Positions 44,081-52,533 of a stretch of DNA of 64,000 nucleotides are shown here, in pieces. The stretch lies in assembly GCA_943361925.1 (NCBI GenBank), contig CALRIT020000003.1:232574-296573 (forward strand). The letters are read 5' to 3'. Source of the stretch: CAISCU01 sp943361925. GTDB taxonomy: Bacteria; Bacteroidota; Bacteroidia; UKL13-3. A program made the translations under genes and the position numbers. Positions within the stretch are counted from its first letter, which is position 1; the number at the start of each line of letters is the position of its first letter. The notes under the pieces were generated by a model, which was not told the origin of the DNA, ran no database searches, and saw nothing but the letters and a program-made list of their open reading frames with translations.

Positions 44081-45535
44081 CTATTTTGTTGGATCTAGTT
44101 CAAAGATGACATAAGCGGGATTTTCATGGATGATACCTTTAATTTTTTCGGCATAATTTTCTATAGGAAGAACAATCTTCTCCCGATCGGTTTGATTAAA
44201 CCAAATAAGCGTATTTGGTTGCTCTGTGCGGCTTTTGAATTGGCTAGAATCTTCATTAATAAATCTGGCATGTTTAGCTTTTATACCAGTTTGTAGCCAA
44301 ATAAAATCAGGGTGATTAGAAATAATTTTTGAATTAGAACCAATTAGAGTTTGAAGTTCATTCATTGGGATGTTTTCCCAATTTTGTGAAGAATAAACAC
44401 CAGTACCTTTATAATGAAAGAGTATAGATTTTCCTATTACTCCGCCTAACTGAAACAATCCTAAGGCAAGTATGAAAATACTGATTGTTCTCACTAACCA
44501 TTTTCTGTAAACATGTTCGAGTAGCCAAACTTGAAATAAAAGTAACCAGAAGATGGTCATGGGCAACCAAACAATACTTAAAAAGCGTGGAACTTGAGTT
44601 AGAGGTAAATTGTTCTGGAAAAACAGGAGTACAATATAACTTGAAATGAGGTAAAATAGAATCTGTAATAGATGCACCATTTGAGTTTGTACCTGCTTTC
44701 TGAAAATTTCATAGGCAGCAATCATGTAGGCAACAACCGCCAGAATTCCTACAATCATTTTCAAGGGCGATTGTAGACCCATTTTTGTTAGTTCATTGAT
44801 GTTTCCACCAATAGCAAAAAGGCTAAATTTTTCTGTGATTTGATGTTCACCAAAGCCATTACCCGACAATAGAAAATTTCTTATTAACCAAAGTCCAACG
44901 GGAATAAATGCAATCAGAACAAATTCTATTTTTTGTTTGAATGAATGTTGTTTATGGTGATAAAGAAGAAATAGAATAGCGGGTACAAATAATAATCCTG
45001 CAAACCTCAGAAGTAGCATGATTGCAAGGAGAATGGCAGATTTTCTCAATTCATTTTTCCCTTGTAAAGCATCATAAAAATGGATGATAAAAGTGAGAAA
45101 TATAAATATGAATGCCATTTCTGAGAGTAAAGCCACTGCATTGAGCGTGAACACCCAAAAGGGAAAGAATAGTGCGGGTATTCCTAAAGGAAACCAAACA
45201 GGTTTTGAAAATCTTTGAAACAACATGACTGCTGTTGTAGTTGCGCCAAGCAAAAATATTCCATTTAATACAGCAGCATAAATAAGAGGATTAATTCCCA
45301 ATAAGTAAGCCGGCATTATTAAAATAGGGTAGAGTGGAGCTGTGTTTAGGAAAGGGAAATCATCAAACTGATTAAAGCCTTTTCCTTGCGATAAACTTTG
45401 TGCCACTGAAAGGTAATTTGCCGAATCACAACTAAGAGTTAAACCAAAGCCGGAAATAGCATTTATATAAGCAGCAAGCAGAAGTAAGGTGCAAAGTATC
45501 CATTCAATACCTATGACATAACCTATTTTCGTCAT
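44081..45535 (-). CDS. GT-C-type membrane glycosyltransferase
   Basis: The start is set to 45535 (MTKIGYVIG), as the upstream in-frame codon is TTG. The protein has about 484 residues, 10-12 membrane helices and a C-terminal soluble part. The first periplasmic loop has DSANYLSVAQSLSQGKGF with the acidic pair expected of GT39/PMT-like enzymes (ArnT relatives), which use polyisoprenyl-phosphate sugars. The acceptor is unknown. It is divergent from the GbsR gene, the two starts being about 80 bp apart, so they may share control sequences. Confidence 0.75.
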   Translation of the reverse strand: MTKIGYVIGIEWILCTLLLLAAYINAISGFGLTLSCDSANYLSVAQSLSQGKGFNQFDDFPFLNTAPLYPILIMPAYLLGINPLIYAAVLNGIFLLGATTTAVMLFQRFSKPVWFPLGIPALFFPFWVFTLNAVALLSEMAFIFIFLTFIIHFYDALQGKNELRKSAILLAIMLLLRFAGLLFVPAILFLLYHHKQHSFKQKIEFVLIAFIPVGLWLIRNFLLSGNGFGEHQITEKFSLFAIGGNINELTKMGLQSPLKMIVGILAVVAYMIAAYEIFRKQVQTQMVHLLQILFYLISSYIVLLFFQNNLPLTQVPRFLSIVWLPMTIFWLLLFQVWLLEHVYRKWLVRTISIFILALGLFQLGGVIGKSILFHYKGTGVYSSQNWENIPMNELQTLIGSNSKIISNHPDFIWLQTGIKAKHARFINEDSSQFKSRTEQPNTLIWFNQTDREKIVLPIENYAEKIKGIIHENPAYVIFELDPTK

Positions 45536-45581
45536 GACTCGAAGGTACAATTTTAAAAAATTTAAAAAAGTTTCAGAAATA

Positions 45582-45612
45582 ATTGAAAGTTTGAAAACTA
45601 CTATTATCTTTG
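45582..45612 (+). promoter_or_regulatory. candidate gbsR promoter
   Basis: TATCTTTG (45605-45612) is a perfect TAnnTTTG element, with ATTG (45582-45585) 19 bp upstream. The expected start of transcription falls at or within a few bases of the GTG start codon at 45617. Confidence 0.5.
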
Positions 45613-45616
45613 TGCT

Positions 45617-46120
45617 GTGAAATTGACAGAAGCAAAAAATAAATTCATTCAGGCATGGGGAACATTAGGCTCGGAATGGGGCATTAATAGAACCATGGCT
45701 CAGATTCATGCACTGTTATTAATTTCACCTGAAGCATTATCTGCAGAAGATATCATGGAACAACTGAGTATTTCGAGAGGCAATACCAATATGAACCTGA
45801 GAAGTCTCATGGATTGGGGAATTGTATATAAGGAATTGGTTCAGGGTGAAAGAAGAGAGTTTTTTGTTGCTGAAAAGGATATTTTAAAGGTAGCACGACA
45901 AATCACCAAAGAAAGAAGAAAACGTGAACTAGAGCCGGTTTTGAAATTGTTTACAGAGGTGAATGAGCTTGAAGGCGGCACTAAAGCTGAAATGGATGAA
46001 TTCAAAAAAGTAACCGGAGATATTAAAGATTTAACCTTAAGGGTGGATGATTTACTTGAGAAATTTTCTAAGTCAGACGAGAACTGGTTTTACAAAATCC
46101 TTGTTCAAATGATGAAGTAA
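45617..46120 (+). CDS. GbsR/MarR family transcriptional regulator
   Basis: This 167-residue protein starts with GTG; that start is chosen because the conserved family N-terminus (KLTEAKNKFIQAWGTLGSEWG) begins there. A winged helix follows (SAEDIMEQLSISRGNTNMNLRSLMDWGIV, residues about 52-80), then a long helical dimerisation region. GbsR proteins are MarR-like repressors; in Bacillus they respond to choline, but the ligand of Bacteroidota homologues is unknown. Two small paralogous membrane proteins follow in the same direction, an arrangement that suggests it controls them. The mRNA may be leaderless, as the promoter box stands directly before the GTG. Confidence 0.85.
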   Translation: MKLTEAKNKFIQAWGTLGSEWGINRTMAQIHALLLISPEALSAEDIMEQLSISRGNTNMNLRSLMDWGIVYKELVQGERREFFVAEKDILKVARQITKERRKRELEPVLKLFTEVNELEGGTKAEMDEFKKVTGDIKDLTLRVDDLLEKFSKSDENWFYKILVQMMK

Positions 46121-46173
46121 TATTTTTTTGAGAATAAGTTTCAATAAATTCTGAAAGTTTAATAATTACAGAT

Positions 46174-46536
46174 ATGAATTATAATGTTATTGCTTATTTG
46201 ATTTACCTGCCGATTTCATTTTATATAAGTGTAATTCTGGGCAAGGTTTTTTATAGAAATGGAAGGTATTTTATACTTGAAGCATTCTCGGGTGATGAAA
46301 CAATTACCAATGCAATCAATCATTTTTTGCTGGTTGGCTATTATTTACTCAATTTGGGTTATGACGCATACAGTTTAAGTTTCTGGCCGAATATTATGAG
46401 TACGAAGGATCTAATAAATGAATTGAGTTTGCACCTTGGTTCATTGATTTTGGGACTCGGTCTGATTCATTATTTTAATATCTATAGCATCATATACTTT
46501 TCGAAAGAAATCAAATCCTTATACACAAAGGTTTAA
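46174..46536 (+). CDS. small membrane protein, paralogue 1
   Basis: The 120-residue protein has about three hydrophobic helices and no known domain. It shares a block with the next gene: NVIAYLIYLPISF at the start, then a FxD/E-x-F-G-x-E-x-I-x-NAxNHxL motif (EAFSGDETITNAINHFLLVG) and YYLLNLGY. It follows the GbsR gene by 53 bp and precedes its paralogue by 11 bp. Such GbsR-membrane protein pairs are plausible stress or osmotic response units, but no function is known to me. Confidence 0.75.
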   Translation: MNYNVIAYLIYLPISFYISVILGKVFYRNGRYFILEAFSGDETITNAINHFLLVGYYLLNLGYDAYSLSFWPNIMSTKDLINELSLHLGSLILGLGLIHYFNIYSIIYFSKEIKSLYTKV

Positions 46537-46547
46537 TTATAAAACAA

Positions 46548-46931
46548 ATGGAAAATTTAATGTTGAACGTTATCGCGTATGCAGTTTACTTACCGATAGC
46601 ATTGGGTCTTACCTGGTATGTAGCAAAAGTTTTGTTTAAAAATGCAAAAGTGTTTATGCTGGATATTTTTCACGGTAGAGAAGACATTTCCAATGCAACC
46701 AATCATTTATTTCAAGTAGGATTTTACTTACTTAATATTGGTTATGCATTATTAATTATGCGTATTTCTTACGAGTTATCCGATTCACGAAACCTGATGG
46801 AAGAACTTAGTAGCAAGCTGGGCGGATTTTCAATTTATTTAGGAATAACCTTGTTCTTTAATCTGTTTTTATTCTTCAGAGGTAAAAAGAAAGCAAAAGA
46901 AAACCAAGCTACTTATGCTGTAAATTCATAA
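46548..46931 (+). CDS. small membrane protein, paralogue 2
   Basis: This 127-residue protein has the same layout as its neighbour: NVIAYAVYLPIAL, DIFHGREDISNATNHLFQVG and FYLLNIGYALLIM, then a basic tail (RGKKKAKENQ). The two align along their whole length, so they arose by tandem duplication and then diverged clearly. The start may be 46548 or, by alignment with the first copy, the Met four codons later (46560). A strong bidirectional terminator follows 11 bp after the stop. Confidence 0.75.
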   Translation: MENLMLNVIAYAVYLPIALGLTWYVAKVLFKNAKVFMLDIFHGREDISNATNHLFQVGFYLLNIGYALLIMRISYELSDSRNLMEELSSKLGGFSIYLGITLFFNLFLFFRGKKKAKENQATYAVNS

Positions 46932-46942
46932 TCCTTCAATAT

Positions 46943-46985
46943 AAAAAAAGCGGTACTTGTGTTTTAAACAAGTACCGCTTTTTTT
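46943..46985. terminator. bidirectional terminator
   Basis: A perfect 18-bp inverted repeat, built on AGCGGTACTTGT / ACAAGTACCGCT and extended by A- and T-runs, encloses a 7-base loop. It ends the gbsR unit on the plus strand and the lipoprotein gene on the minus strand. Confidence 0.9.
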
Positions 46986-47000
46986 ATAAAATAAACTCTA

Positions 47001-48578
47001 TTATCTGCAACCTGGAGTTGTAGAAGGAAGACTCATTGTTTCAATATAATTTGTTCTGTCTATTGTACGAGTGTATTCATACCAACGTCCAGAATAGTAA
47101 GTCCCAAATATATAAGTTTGTCCGATTTCAAATTGGTCTGTAATCATTCTACCATTGTATAAATAACCTAGGTAATTGAATGAGCCATTTCCAACTTTCT
47201 TGTAATAAACATATACAGATGGTCTAAGTACTCTTCCATTTCCTTCGCAATTTCCTGCAATATCAATATTAACAATTTTTGGAACCGGTAATGTTAAACT
47301 TAATTGTAGGTTTGAACCACATAGGTTAAAAAGTGGAGTTTGACCGATTAAAGTTCCTTTGTTATAATAACTTGTTCCCGAGTAAACGCGAAGTCTGCAT
47401 CTCATACCATTTGGTGCTCTGTACAATCCAAAAACACTACCGTTCGCAACATTGTCAAAAAGATATCTGTAAATAGAACCATTTTCATTAACTAATTCCA
47501 TGTATCTGTAAGTTGTTGTGTTTACATTGGTATTAAATCTTACAGATGAACCATAAGTGCATGAATTCCAATAGTAATCTAAATTCCACCAGCTTAAATG
47601 TGGAACTGTCATAGTTGCTTCTAATTTATTTGTGCTAGCGTTTTTGCTAACATTCGAATTTCCTTCAAATTTCCATTGTCCTGTTTTGGTATCTAAACTC
47701 CAAACCGGAATTGTATCACCTTCTGCGATTGCAAGACCTGTAACCGGATTTATTGTTTCAGCATTCAATTCGGTTTTAACAGAAATTGGGTTTGAGAATG
47801 ATTTTACTTTTTGACTTCCACTAGTCATTTCAACTGAAATAAAACCTGCAGTCTCAAAAGTGATTGGATCCATTTGTTGTCCGTTTGGACCAATTACATT
47901 TGATGCATCAAATCCACCAGGAAAAGATAAAAGTGATTCAGGGTTTCTGTTATCAAAATGAACCATTTCAATGGAAACTGTTCCTGTAACCGGTTTTCCT
48001 TCTTCATCTAACATTTTGGTTCCTGCAGGAATGCTGATTTCTGCAGCCTCTTGCTTACCATTTTCAGCCGGAACAACAATTTTAATACTTGTAGTTGTAC
48101 CATTTGTAGCATCAACAGTTACCGTTTCTGTTTTAGAAGCAACACCAACTGGAGGTGCATCAAACTTTACCATAGGAATGTCGATTGCACGATTACCATC
48201 AGCATTAATTTCAACTGGAAAAACAGCTTTTAGATAGCCTGGAGATTCAATTAAAATAGTGAAACGTACAGGATTTTCAACACTTGGTTTTAAACCAGGC
48301 TCAAGTAATAAGGAGAATATTCCATTTTCAGCATTAAATATTCTGGTTCCATCAGAATTATAAATGAATTTTTTTCCTGCACCAACAATTTGAATTGATA
48401 ATTGCTGAACTGCAACATCAGGATTTTTCGCATCAATAACACGAACACCATAATTGTTGGTTGAAATGTCTGTATTTAATGTAATTTTTAAATCTTCAAT
48501 GGGATTATTACATGAAATATTAGAAAACGTTAAGAAGCTTATTAAACCTAAGCTTAGGACTTTATATAGTAATTTCAT
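47001..48578 (-). CDS. putative lipoprotein of unknown function
   Basis: I place the start at 48578 (MKLLYKVLSLGLISFL), because the upstream Met gives an unnatural leader. The N-terminal hydrophobic segment ends at FSNISCNNP, a possible lipobox with Cys near residue 23. The 525-residue protein then has beta-rich segments with EISIPAGTKMLDEEGKPVTGTVSIEMVHF, a carboxypeptidase-regulatory-like or ZU5-like pattern, and a C-terminal Tyr-rich region. It is expected in the outer membrane or periplasm. Its start follows the stop of the outer-membrane protein by 7 bp, so the two form an operon. Function unknown. Confidence 0.72.
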   Translation of the reverse strand: MKLLYKVLSLGLISFLTFSNISCNNPIEDLKITLNTDISTNNYGVRVIDAKNPDVAVQQLSIQIVGAGKKFIYNSDGTRIFNAENGIFSLLLEPGLKPSVENPVRFTILIESPGYLKAVFPVEINADGNRAIDIPMVKFDAPPVGVASKTETVTVDATNGTTTSIKIVVPAENGKQEAAEISIPAGTKMLDEEGKPVTGTVSIEMVHFDNRNPESLLSFPGGFDASNVIGPNGQQMDPITFETAGFISVEMTSGSQKVKSFSNPISVKTELNAETINPVTGLAIAEGDTIPVWSLDTKTGQWKFEGNSNVSKNASTNKLEATMTVPHLSWWNLDYYWNSCTYGSSVRFNTNVNTTTYRYMELVNENGSIYRYLFDNVANGSVFGLYRAPNGMRCRLRVYSGTSYYNKGTLIGQTPLFNLCGSNLQLSLTLPVPKIVNIDIAGNCEGNGRVLRPSVYVYYKKVGNGSFNYLGYLYNGRMITDQFEIGQTYIFGTYYSGRWYEYTRTIDRTNYIETMSLPSTTPGCR

Positions 48579-48585
48579 GATTTGA

Positions 48586-49299
48586 TTATTTAGCAAGTTT
48601 AAAAGTAATATTGAACATCATTTGTGGCATCCATTCGTAAACAGAAATACCTTTTTGTAAAACAGGTTCCTGGTCAGTTGTAGGTTCTAATAAACCTGTA
48701 GTTACGAAATCTAATTTAGGAGCACCGGTATAATAAGTTCCAATTTCAAAACTAAATCCAATTCTGTTTTTAGGAATGGCTCTTCCAAAACCAATTCCCA
48801 CATATGGAGCAAAAGGTTCAAGGGTGATGCTAGCGTTAATCAGTCCTACTTTTTCCGGAGCAATAATAATTTCACCTTGTTTAATGGAATCTTTCATTCT
48901 GGCATCTCCATTTAATTTGGTTAACATCATTGCGCCACCTAAAGTAAATTTAAATGCATTGCCAAATGGGTGAAAATCAAACATTAAAAATCCATTACCT
49001 AAATTACCACTGATGTCTGCCACAATTGTGCTTCCATCAACATCTAATTCAAGTCCTTTGTAAGTAACAGGTAAATAAGTGCCACCAAGTCTTAAACTGA
49101 TGGTTCTTTTGGCATTAAGATTTTTTGCAAATTCTGCTCCAAAACCCAAAGTGCCAGCTTTTAAAGAAAAACCTAATTGACCACCTTTGTTTTTCGCAAG
49201 TATTGGTATATTGCTTAAAGTGGTATCCGTTTTCATTTTTTCTTGCGCCAATCCAAACAATGGAAGGCATAAGAATAGAATTTTGAATAATTGTTTCAT
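48586..49299 (-). CDS. outer-membrane beta-barrel protein
   Basis: The start is set at 49299 (MKQLFKILFLCLPLFGLAQ), a good signal peptide; the 9 residues upstream would be unnatural. The 237-residue mature region has alternating hydrophobic strands (LGFSLKAGTLGFGAEFAKNL, ISLRLGGTYLP, LMFDFHPFG, ISFSFEIGTYY) and ends in a phenylalanine-containing strand MFNITFKLAK. This is the outer-membrane beta-barrel pattern of about 8-10 strands. It is the first gene of a two-gene unit with the lipoprotein. No substrate is predictable. Confidence 0.8.
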   Translation of the reverse strand: MKQLFKILFLCLPLFGLAQEKMKTDTTLSNIPILAKNKGGQLGFSLKAGTLGFGAEFAKNLNAKRTISLRLGGTYLPVTYKGLELDVDGSTIVADISGNLGNGFLMFDFHPFGNAFKFTLGGAMMLTKLNGDARMKDSIKQGEIIIAPEKVGLINASITLEPFAPYVGIGFGRAIPKNRIGFSFEIGTYYTGAPKLDFVTTGLLEPTTDQEPVLQKGISVYEWMPQMMFNITFKLAK

Positions 49300-49479
49300 A
49301 TAGGCAAGAATACACTTATTATTCAAAGATTGAGTTAGGTCAATGTTTTATTTTAACAAAGTTTACATTAACAGAATTGATAAGTGTTTGACCTTAAAAC
49401 TATTTCATCAAAAAGATTATTTTTTAGGTTGAAATAAGAAAGGAAATTACAAGTGAAAGCGTATTTAGTTTGGCTTAAA

Positions 49480-49528
49480 TTTGATTAAATCAAACAAAAG
49501 AATTCTGTCTAAATCAGAATATCTGATT
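49480..49528. other. paired small palindromes in the purQ-barrel gap
   Basis: In the 280-bp gap between purQ and the barrel gene I see two perfect short palindromes: TTTGATT-A-AATCAAA (49480-49494) and AATCAGA-ATA-TCTGATT (49512-49528). They could be weak terminators of purQ or sites for a regulator. No gene is evident in the gap. Confidence 0.35.
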
Positions 49529-49579
49529 CTTTAGCTTTTAAATGAAATATAAGATTAAGTATAATGAATAAAGTTTTGC

Positions 49580-50272
49580 CTAAACCAAACTCAGTTTTAA
49601 TAAACTTTCGAAAATTCCTCTGCCGTCGATATTGTATAATTCAGCATCTATAGCTCTTTCAGGATGTGGCATCATACCAAATACATTTCTGTTTTTGTTA
49701 CAAATACCGGCAATGTTTTCTAATGAACCATTTGGGTTTGTAGAATCATTTACATTTCCGTTTTCATCAGAATACCTGAATAAAATCTGATCATTTGATT
49801 TTAATTCTGCTAATGTTTTCTCATCGCAATAGTATCTTCCTTCGCCATGAGCAATAGGAATTTTAAATCCTTGATTCAAATTCAATCCTGAAGTAATTAA
49901 TGAATTATTTGTTTCAGGTTTAATGAAAACATTTTTGCAGTTGAATTTTTGGTGGTCGTTATGCAATAAAGCGCCTGGTAGTAAATGACTTTCACATAAA
50001 ATTTGGAAACCATTACAAACGCCCATTAATAATCCGCCTTTATTTGCAAACTCAATTACATTTTGCATGATAGGTGAAAAACGAGCAATAGCACCACTTC
50101 TTAAGTAATCTCCATAACTGAAACCACCTGGTAAAAATATCAAATCGCAGCTTTGTAAGTCATGGTCTTTGTGCCAAAGTTCTACAGTTTCGCAGCCAAA
50201 CTGGTTTCTGAATGCGTAAATCGCATCTTGGTCACAATTGGAGCCGGGGAAAATTACAACGCCTACTTTCAT
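49580..50272 (-). CDS. purQ: phosphoribosylformylglycinamidine synthase, glutaminase subunit
   Basis: The 230-residue protein is PurQ, which supplies ammonia from glutamine to PurL for the fourth step of purine synthesis. It has FPGSNCDQDA, the oxyanion loop LPGGFSYGDYLRSGAIAR, the nucleophile Cys86 in GVCNGFQIL, and the His203/Glu205 pair in MPHPERAID. AHGEGRYY supports class I amidotransferase of the PurQ type. PurL and PurS are not in the window; a separate purQ implies the small-PurL system. Confidence 0.97.
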   Translation of the reverse strand: MKVGVVIFPGSNCDQDAIYAFRNQFGCETVELWHKDHDLQSCDLIFLPGGFSYGDYLRSGAIARFSPIMQNVIEFANKGGLLMGVCNGFQILCESHLLPGALLHNDHQKFNCKNVFIKPETNNSLITSGLNLNQGFKIPIAHGEGRYYCDEKTLAELKSNDQILFRYSDENGNVNDSTNPNGSLENIAGICNKNRNVFGMMPHPERAIDAELYNIDGRGIFESLLKLSLV

Positions 50273-50317
50273 AAATTTTGCTGATTTGAGTTTACAAAAG
50301 TAGTCGACTATTTGCTT

Positions 50318-50782
50318 CTAATCAAGATAAAGGAAAAATCCTACCGGCAAACTACCAATTGGATTGCTGTATTTGTTTCCTGATGAAGGCAGTGTAACGT
50401 TTAATTTTATTTCCAAAAATGTTATGGTTGCTTTTGGTTTTTGAGCTGAAATTACTGAATTACAAGTGCCTGTAGTAAAAGGTGATGGATTTACATAAGA
50501 TTTTCCATGTTCCTCATTGCCCCCTTCTTTAACCAAAATCGTAAATGAATTCACCAAATTTTTCTTCGATTTATCATTTTTATCTGCAATAATTAATTGT
50601 GGCTTGCCAATACTAAAAAATGAACGTTTTATAGATGGAACTTTTAGTAAATCTATTTTTTCGAATCCATTATCTAGAAAATAAACAAAACGTTTAACTA
50701 TCTCCATGTTTTGAGGACTAGTTTGTGTATTTCCTTGAAAGCCTGATAATACGATGGCTAAGACAATTAAAATGTATCTCAT
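50318..50782 (-). CDS. secreted protein of unknown function
   Basis: The start is placed at 50782 (MRYILIVLAIVLSGFQGNTQ), a signal peptide. The remaining 135 residues are mixed and contain one Cys (TGTCNSVIS). No known domain is visible. It is a small gene between purQ and the AlbA_2 gene, with 45 and 84 bp gaps, and could be a single transcript. Its last bases encode LPVGFFLYLD, a plausible final beta-strand. Confidence 0.6.
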   Translation of the reverse strand: MRYILIVLAIVLSGFQGNTQTSPQNMEIVKRFVYFLDNGFEKIDLLKVPSIKRSFFSIGKPQLIIADKNDKSKKNLVNSFTILVKEGGNEEHGKSYVNPSPFTTGTCNSVISAQKPKATITFLEIKLNVTLPSSGNKYSNPIGSLPVGFFLYLD

Positions 50783-50865
50783 ATAAGTTTCTTTGGTTTG
50801 CAAATTAAGACTTAAAATCTTTATTCTAACTTAATTCAAATTTCCTGCCAAAACGGTTTTACGGA

Positions 50866-51495
50866 CTAACTTAGGGTAAAGAATTCCATTTTTTCTGTAG
50901 TATGGTTTCTGATAATTCCTGCGCTTACTAAAGCAACAAGAATTTTTTGTGCTCTCCATCTTGAAATATTTAAAGCTTGGCACAATTCTTTTAAAGTAGC
51001 TTTTTCGTTTTTCTGAAGGAACTTTAAAAGTCCTTCTTCATGCCTGGTATAATTGATGATGTTTTGTTGTTTACCACTATTTCTTTTTAAAACATCCAGC
51101 ACAATTTTGCTTGCTAAAAGTGATTGGTCTTTCACTCTGATATGTGCCCACCATTTTCCATCATCGTCCTTTGAATAATAAGGTTTGTCTAATCCTTCAG
51201 GTATAATTGCTTCAATAACAACTTTGTTTCCAAATTCCCATTCAACCATTTTTAGTTCGATTGTGGGTTTTACATAAAATTGTGCTGCTAAATCTAGCAT
51301 ATACCTTTCATCTTCACTTTTTACGCCAGATATCGTTTTATTATCGTTAACACCCACAAGTAAAGTTCCTCCTTTGTGGTTGGCAAAAGCGCAAATTGTC
51401 TTAGCAATTTTTGATGCTGAGGAGATTGTTTTTTTGAAATCAAGGATTTCACTTTCTCCTCCCGCTATTTTATTTAGTAAATAATGAACTGCCAT
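50866..51495 (-). CDS. AlbA_2 (Schlafen-type) DNA-binding protein with winged helix
   Basis: The 209-residue protein has an AlbA_2 domain in its first 130 residues: GESEILDFKKTISSASKIAKTICAFANHKGGTLLVGVNDN. A helix-turn-helix part follows (ATLKELCQALNISRWRAQKILVALVSAGIIR, residues about 165-195). AlbA_2 proteins are thought to be ATP-related or nucleic-acid-binding regulators. A CATCTTTG, one base off the -7 consensus, lies just before the ATG, hinting at a very short leader. It is separated from idi by 41 bp and is not obviously part of the carotenoid unit, although it lies downstream of it on the same strand. Confidence 0.78.
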   Translation of the reverse strand: MAVHYLLNKIAGGESEILDFKKTISSASKIAKTICAFANHKGGTLLVGVNDNKTISGVKSEDERYMLDLAAQFYVKPTIELKMVEWEFGNKVVIEAIIPEGLDKPYYSKDDDGKWWAHIRVKDQSLLASKIVLDVLKRNSGKQQNIINYTRHEEGLLKFLQKNEKATLKELCQALNISRWRAQKILVALVSAGIIRNHTTEKMEFFTLS

Positions 51496-51536
51496 GCTTT
51501 ACAAAGATGAGGAGAAATGAGCTTTTTACTTAGCTT

Positions 51537-52049
51537 TTAAGCCAGTGTATGAAGATATTGATCTAAAATGATTCTAAACCAGACGGTAAAATTTTCAGGA
51601 TGTTCTTCAATTTCTTTTTGAAGTTGTTCCATCTCAATCCATCTATATGATGCTACTTCATCAGGGTTTGGATTAGGAGCTACTTCATATTCACCGGTAA
51701 AAATATAATCTAATTCGTGTTCAGTAAGTCCGTTTGTAAATGGCGCTTTATAAATGAATTTATGTTTGAGTTCCAATTCACAATCGAAACCCATTTCTTC
51801 CATTAATCTTCTATGAGCCGATTGAATAACCTCTTCACCTTTTCGTGGATGTGAGCAACATGTATTGGTCCACAAACCACCTGAGTGGTATTTATGTAAA
51901 GCCCTTTGCTGAAGAAGTAATTCTCCTTTTTTATTAAAGACAAAAACTGAAAACGCACGATGCAATAAAGCCTTTTCATGGGCTTCCATTTTTTCCATCA
52001 AACCAATTTCATTATCGTGTTCGTCTACCAGTATTACTTCCTCTAACAT
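51537..52049 (-). CDS. idi: isopentenyl-diphosphate delta-isomerase (type 1)
   Basis: The 170-residue Nudix-fold enzyme interconverts IPP and DMAPP. It has the active-site cysteine in TNTCCSHPRKGE (residue 64 or 65), the RRLMEEMGFDC Nudix-like helix, and the EHELDY segment with the catalytic glutamate (110 or 112). It has a start directly after the stop of the small gene upstream. It is the last gene of the carotenoid operon crtI-crtB-unknown-idi and raises DMAPP for geranylgeranyl diphosphate. Confidence 0.95.
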   Translation of the reverse strand: MLEEVILVDEHDNEIGLMEKMEAHEKALLHRAFSVFVFNKKGELLLQQRALHKYHSGGLWTNTCCSHPRKGEEVIQSAHRRLMEEMGFDCELELKHKFIYKAPFTNGLTEHELDYIFTGEYEVAPNPNPDEVASYRWIEMEQLQKEIEEHPENFTVWFRIILDQYLHTLA

Positions 52050-52532
52050 TTAATTTATAATTTTTCTCTCTTCAATACTAAGCTTTGCTTCTTTTATTAA
52101 AAAGTCTTTTAATCGTAACTTTAGTTCTTTATCTCTAACCTCAGAATAATGTTCTATTAAAAATTTCCTATCCTCTGAAAGATTTTGTCTATAGCTCAAA
52201 AAACTTGGACTTTCTAATTGAAGGCTATATCTTAAATACCTTATTTCTATTGCGTTTGGCTCTTTTTTTATTGCTTCTTCAACCAAAACCTTTCCTTTTT
52301 GAAAAGTTGAGAGTTTATCATGTGGAAAGAAAAGATGTTTTGCTCTTACCATTCTTGAAGCCCCTTCATAAGCCATTTCAGTTGCTGTTTTGCCAGGTTC
52401 TTTATCGAAATAATTGATGATTTCTTTAGATTTTTCAGAAGAATAAATGGCTTCGTGATACAATGACCTTATCTCGTTCAAAGTCTTATTTGCAGGTAAC
52501 AAAAAACTTATCAAAACTAGTAGGAATGGCAT
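52050..52532 (-). CDS. small conserved-looking protein in the carotenoid operon
   Basis: The 160-residue protein has a short hydrophobic start (MPFLLVLISFLLPA) that could be a signal peptide, then a mostly helical region with AKHLFFPHDKLSTFQKGKVLVEEAIKKEPNAIEIRYLRYSLQLESPSF. I recall similar unnamed proteins next to crtB in other Bacteroidota. It lies 1 bp after crtB and abuts idi, so translation is coupled. Function unknown; a membrane-associated helper for carotenoid assembly is a guess. Confidence 0.7.
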   Translation of the reverse strand: MPFLLVLISFLLPANKTLNEIRSLYHEAIYSSEKSKEIINYFDKEPGKTATEMAYEGASRMVRAKHLFFPHDKLSTFQKGKVLVEEAIKKEPNAIEIRYLRYSLQLESPSFLSYRQNLSEDRKFLIEHYSEVRDKELKLRLKDFLIKEAKLSIEERKIIN

Positions 52533-52533
52533 T

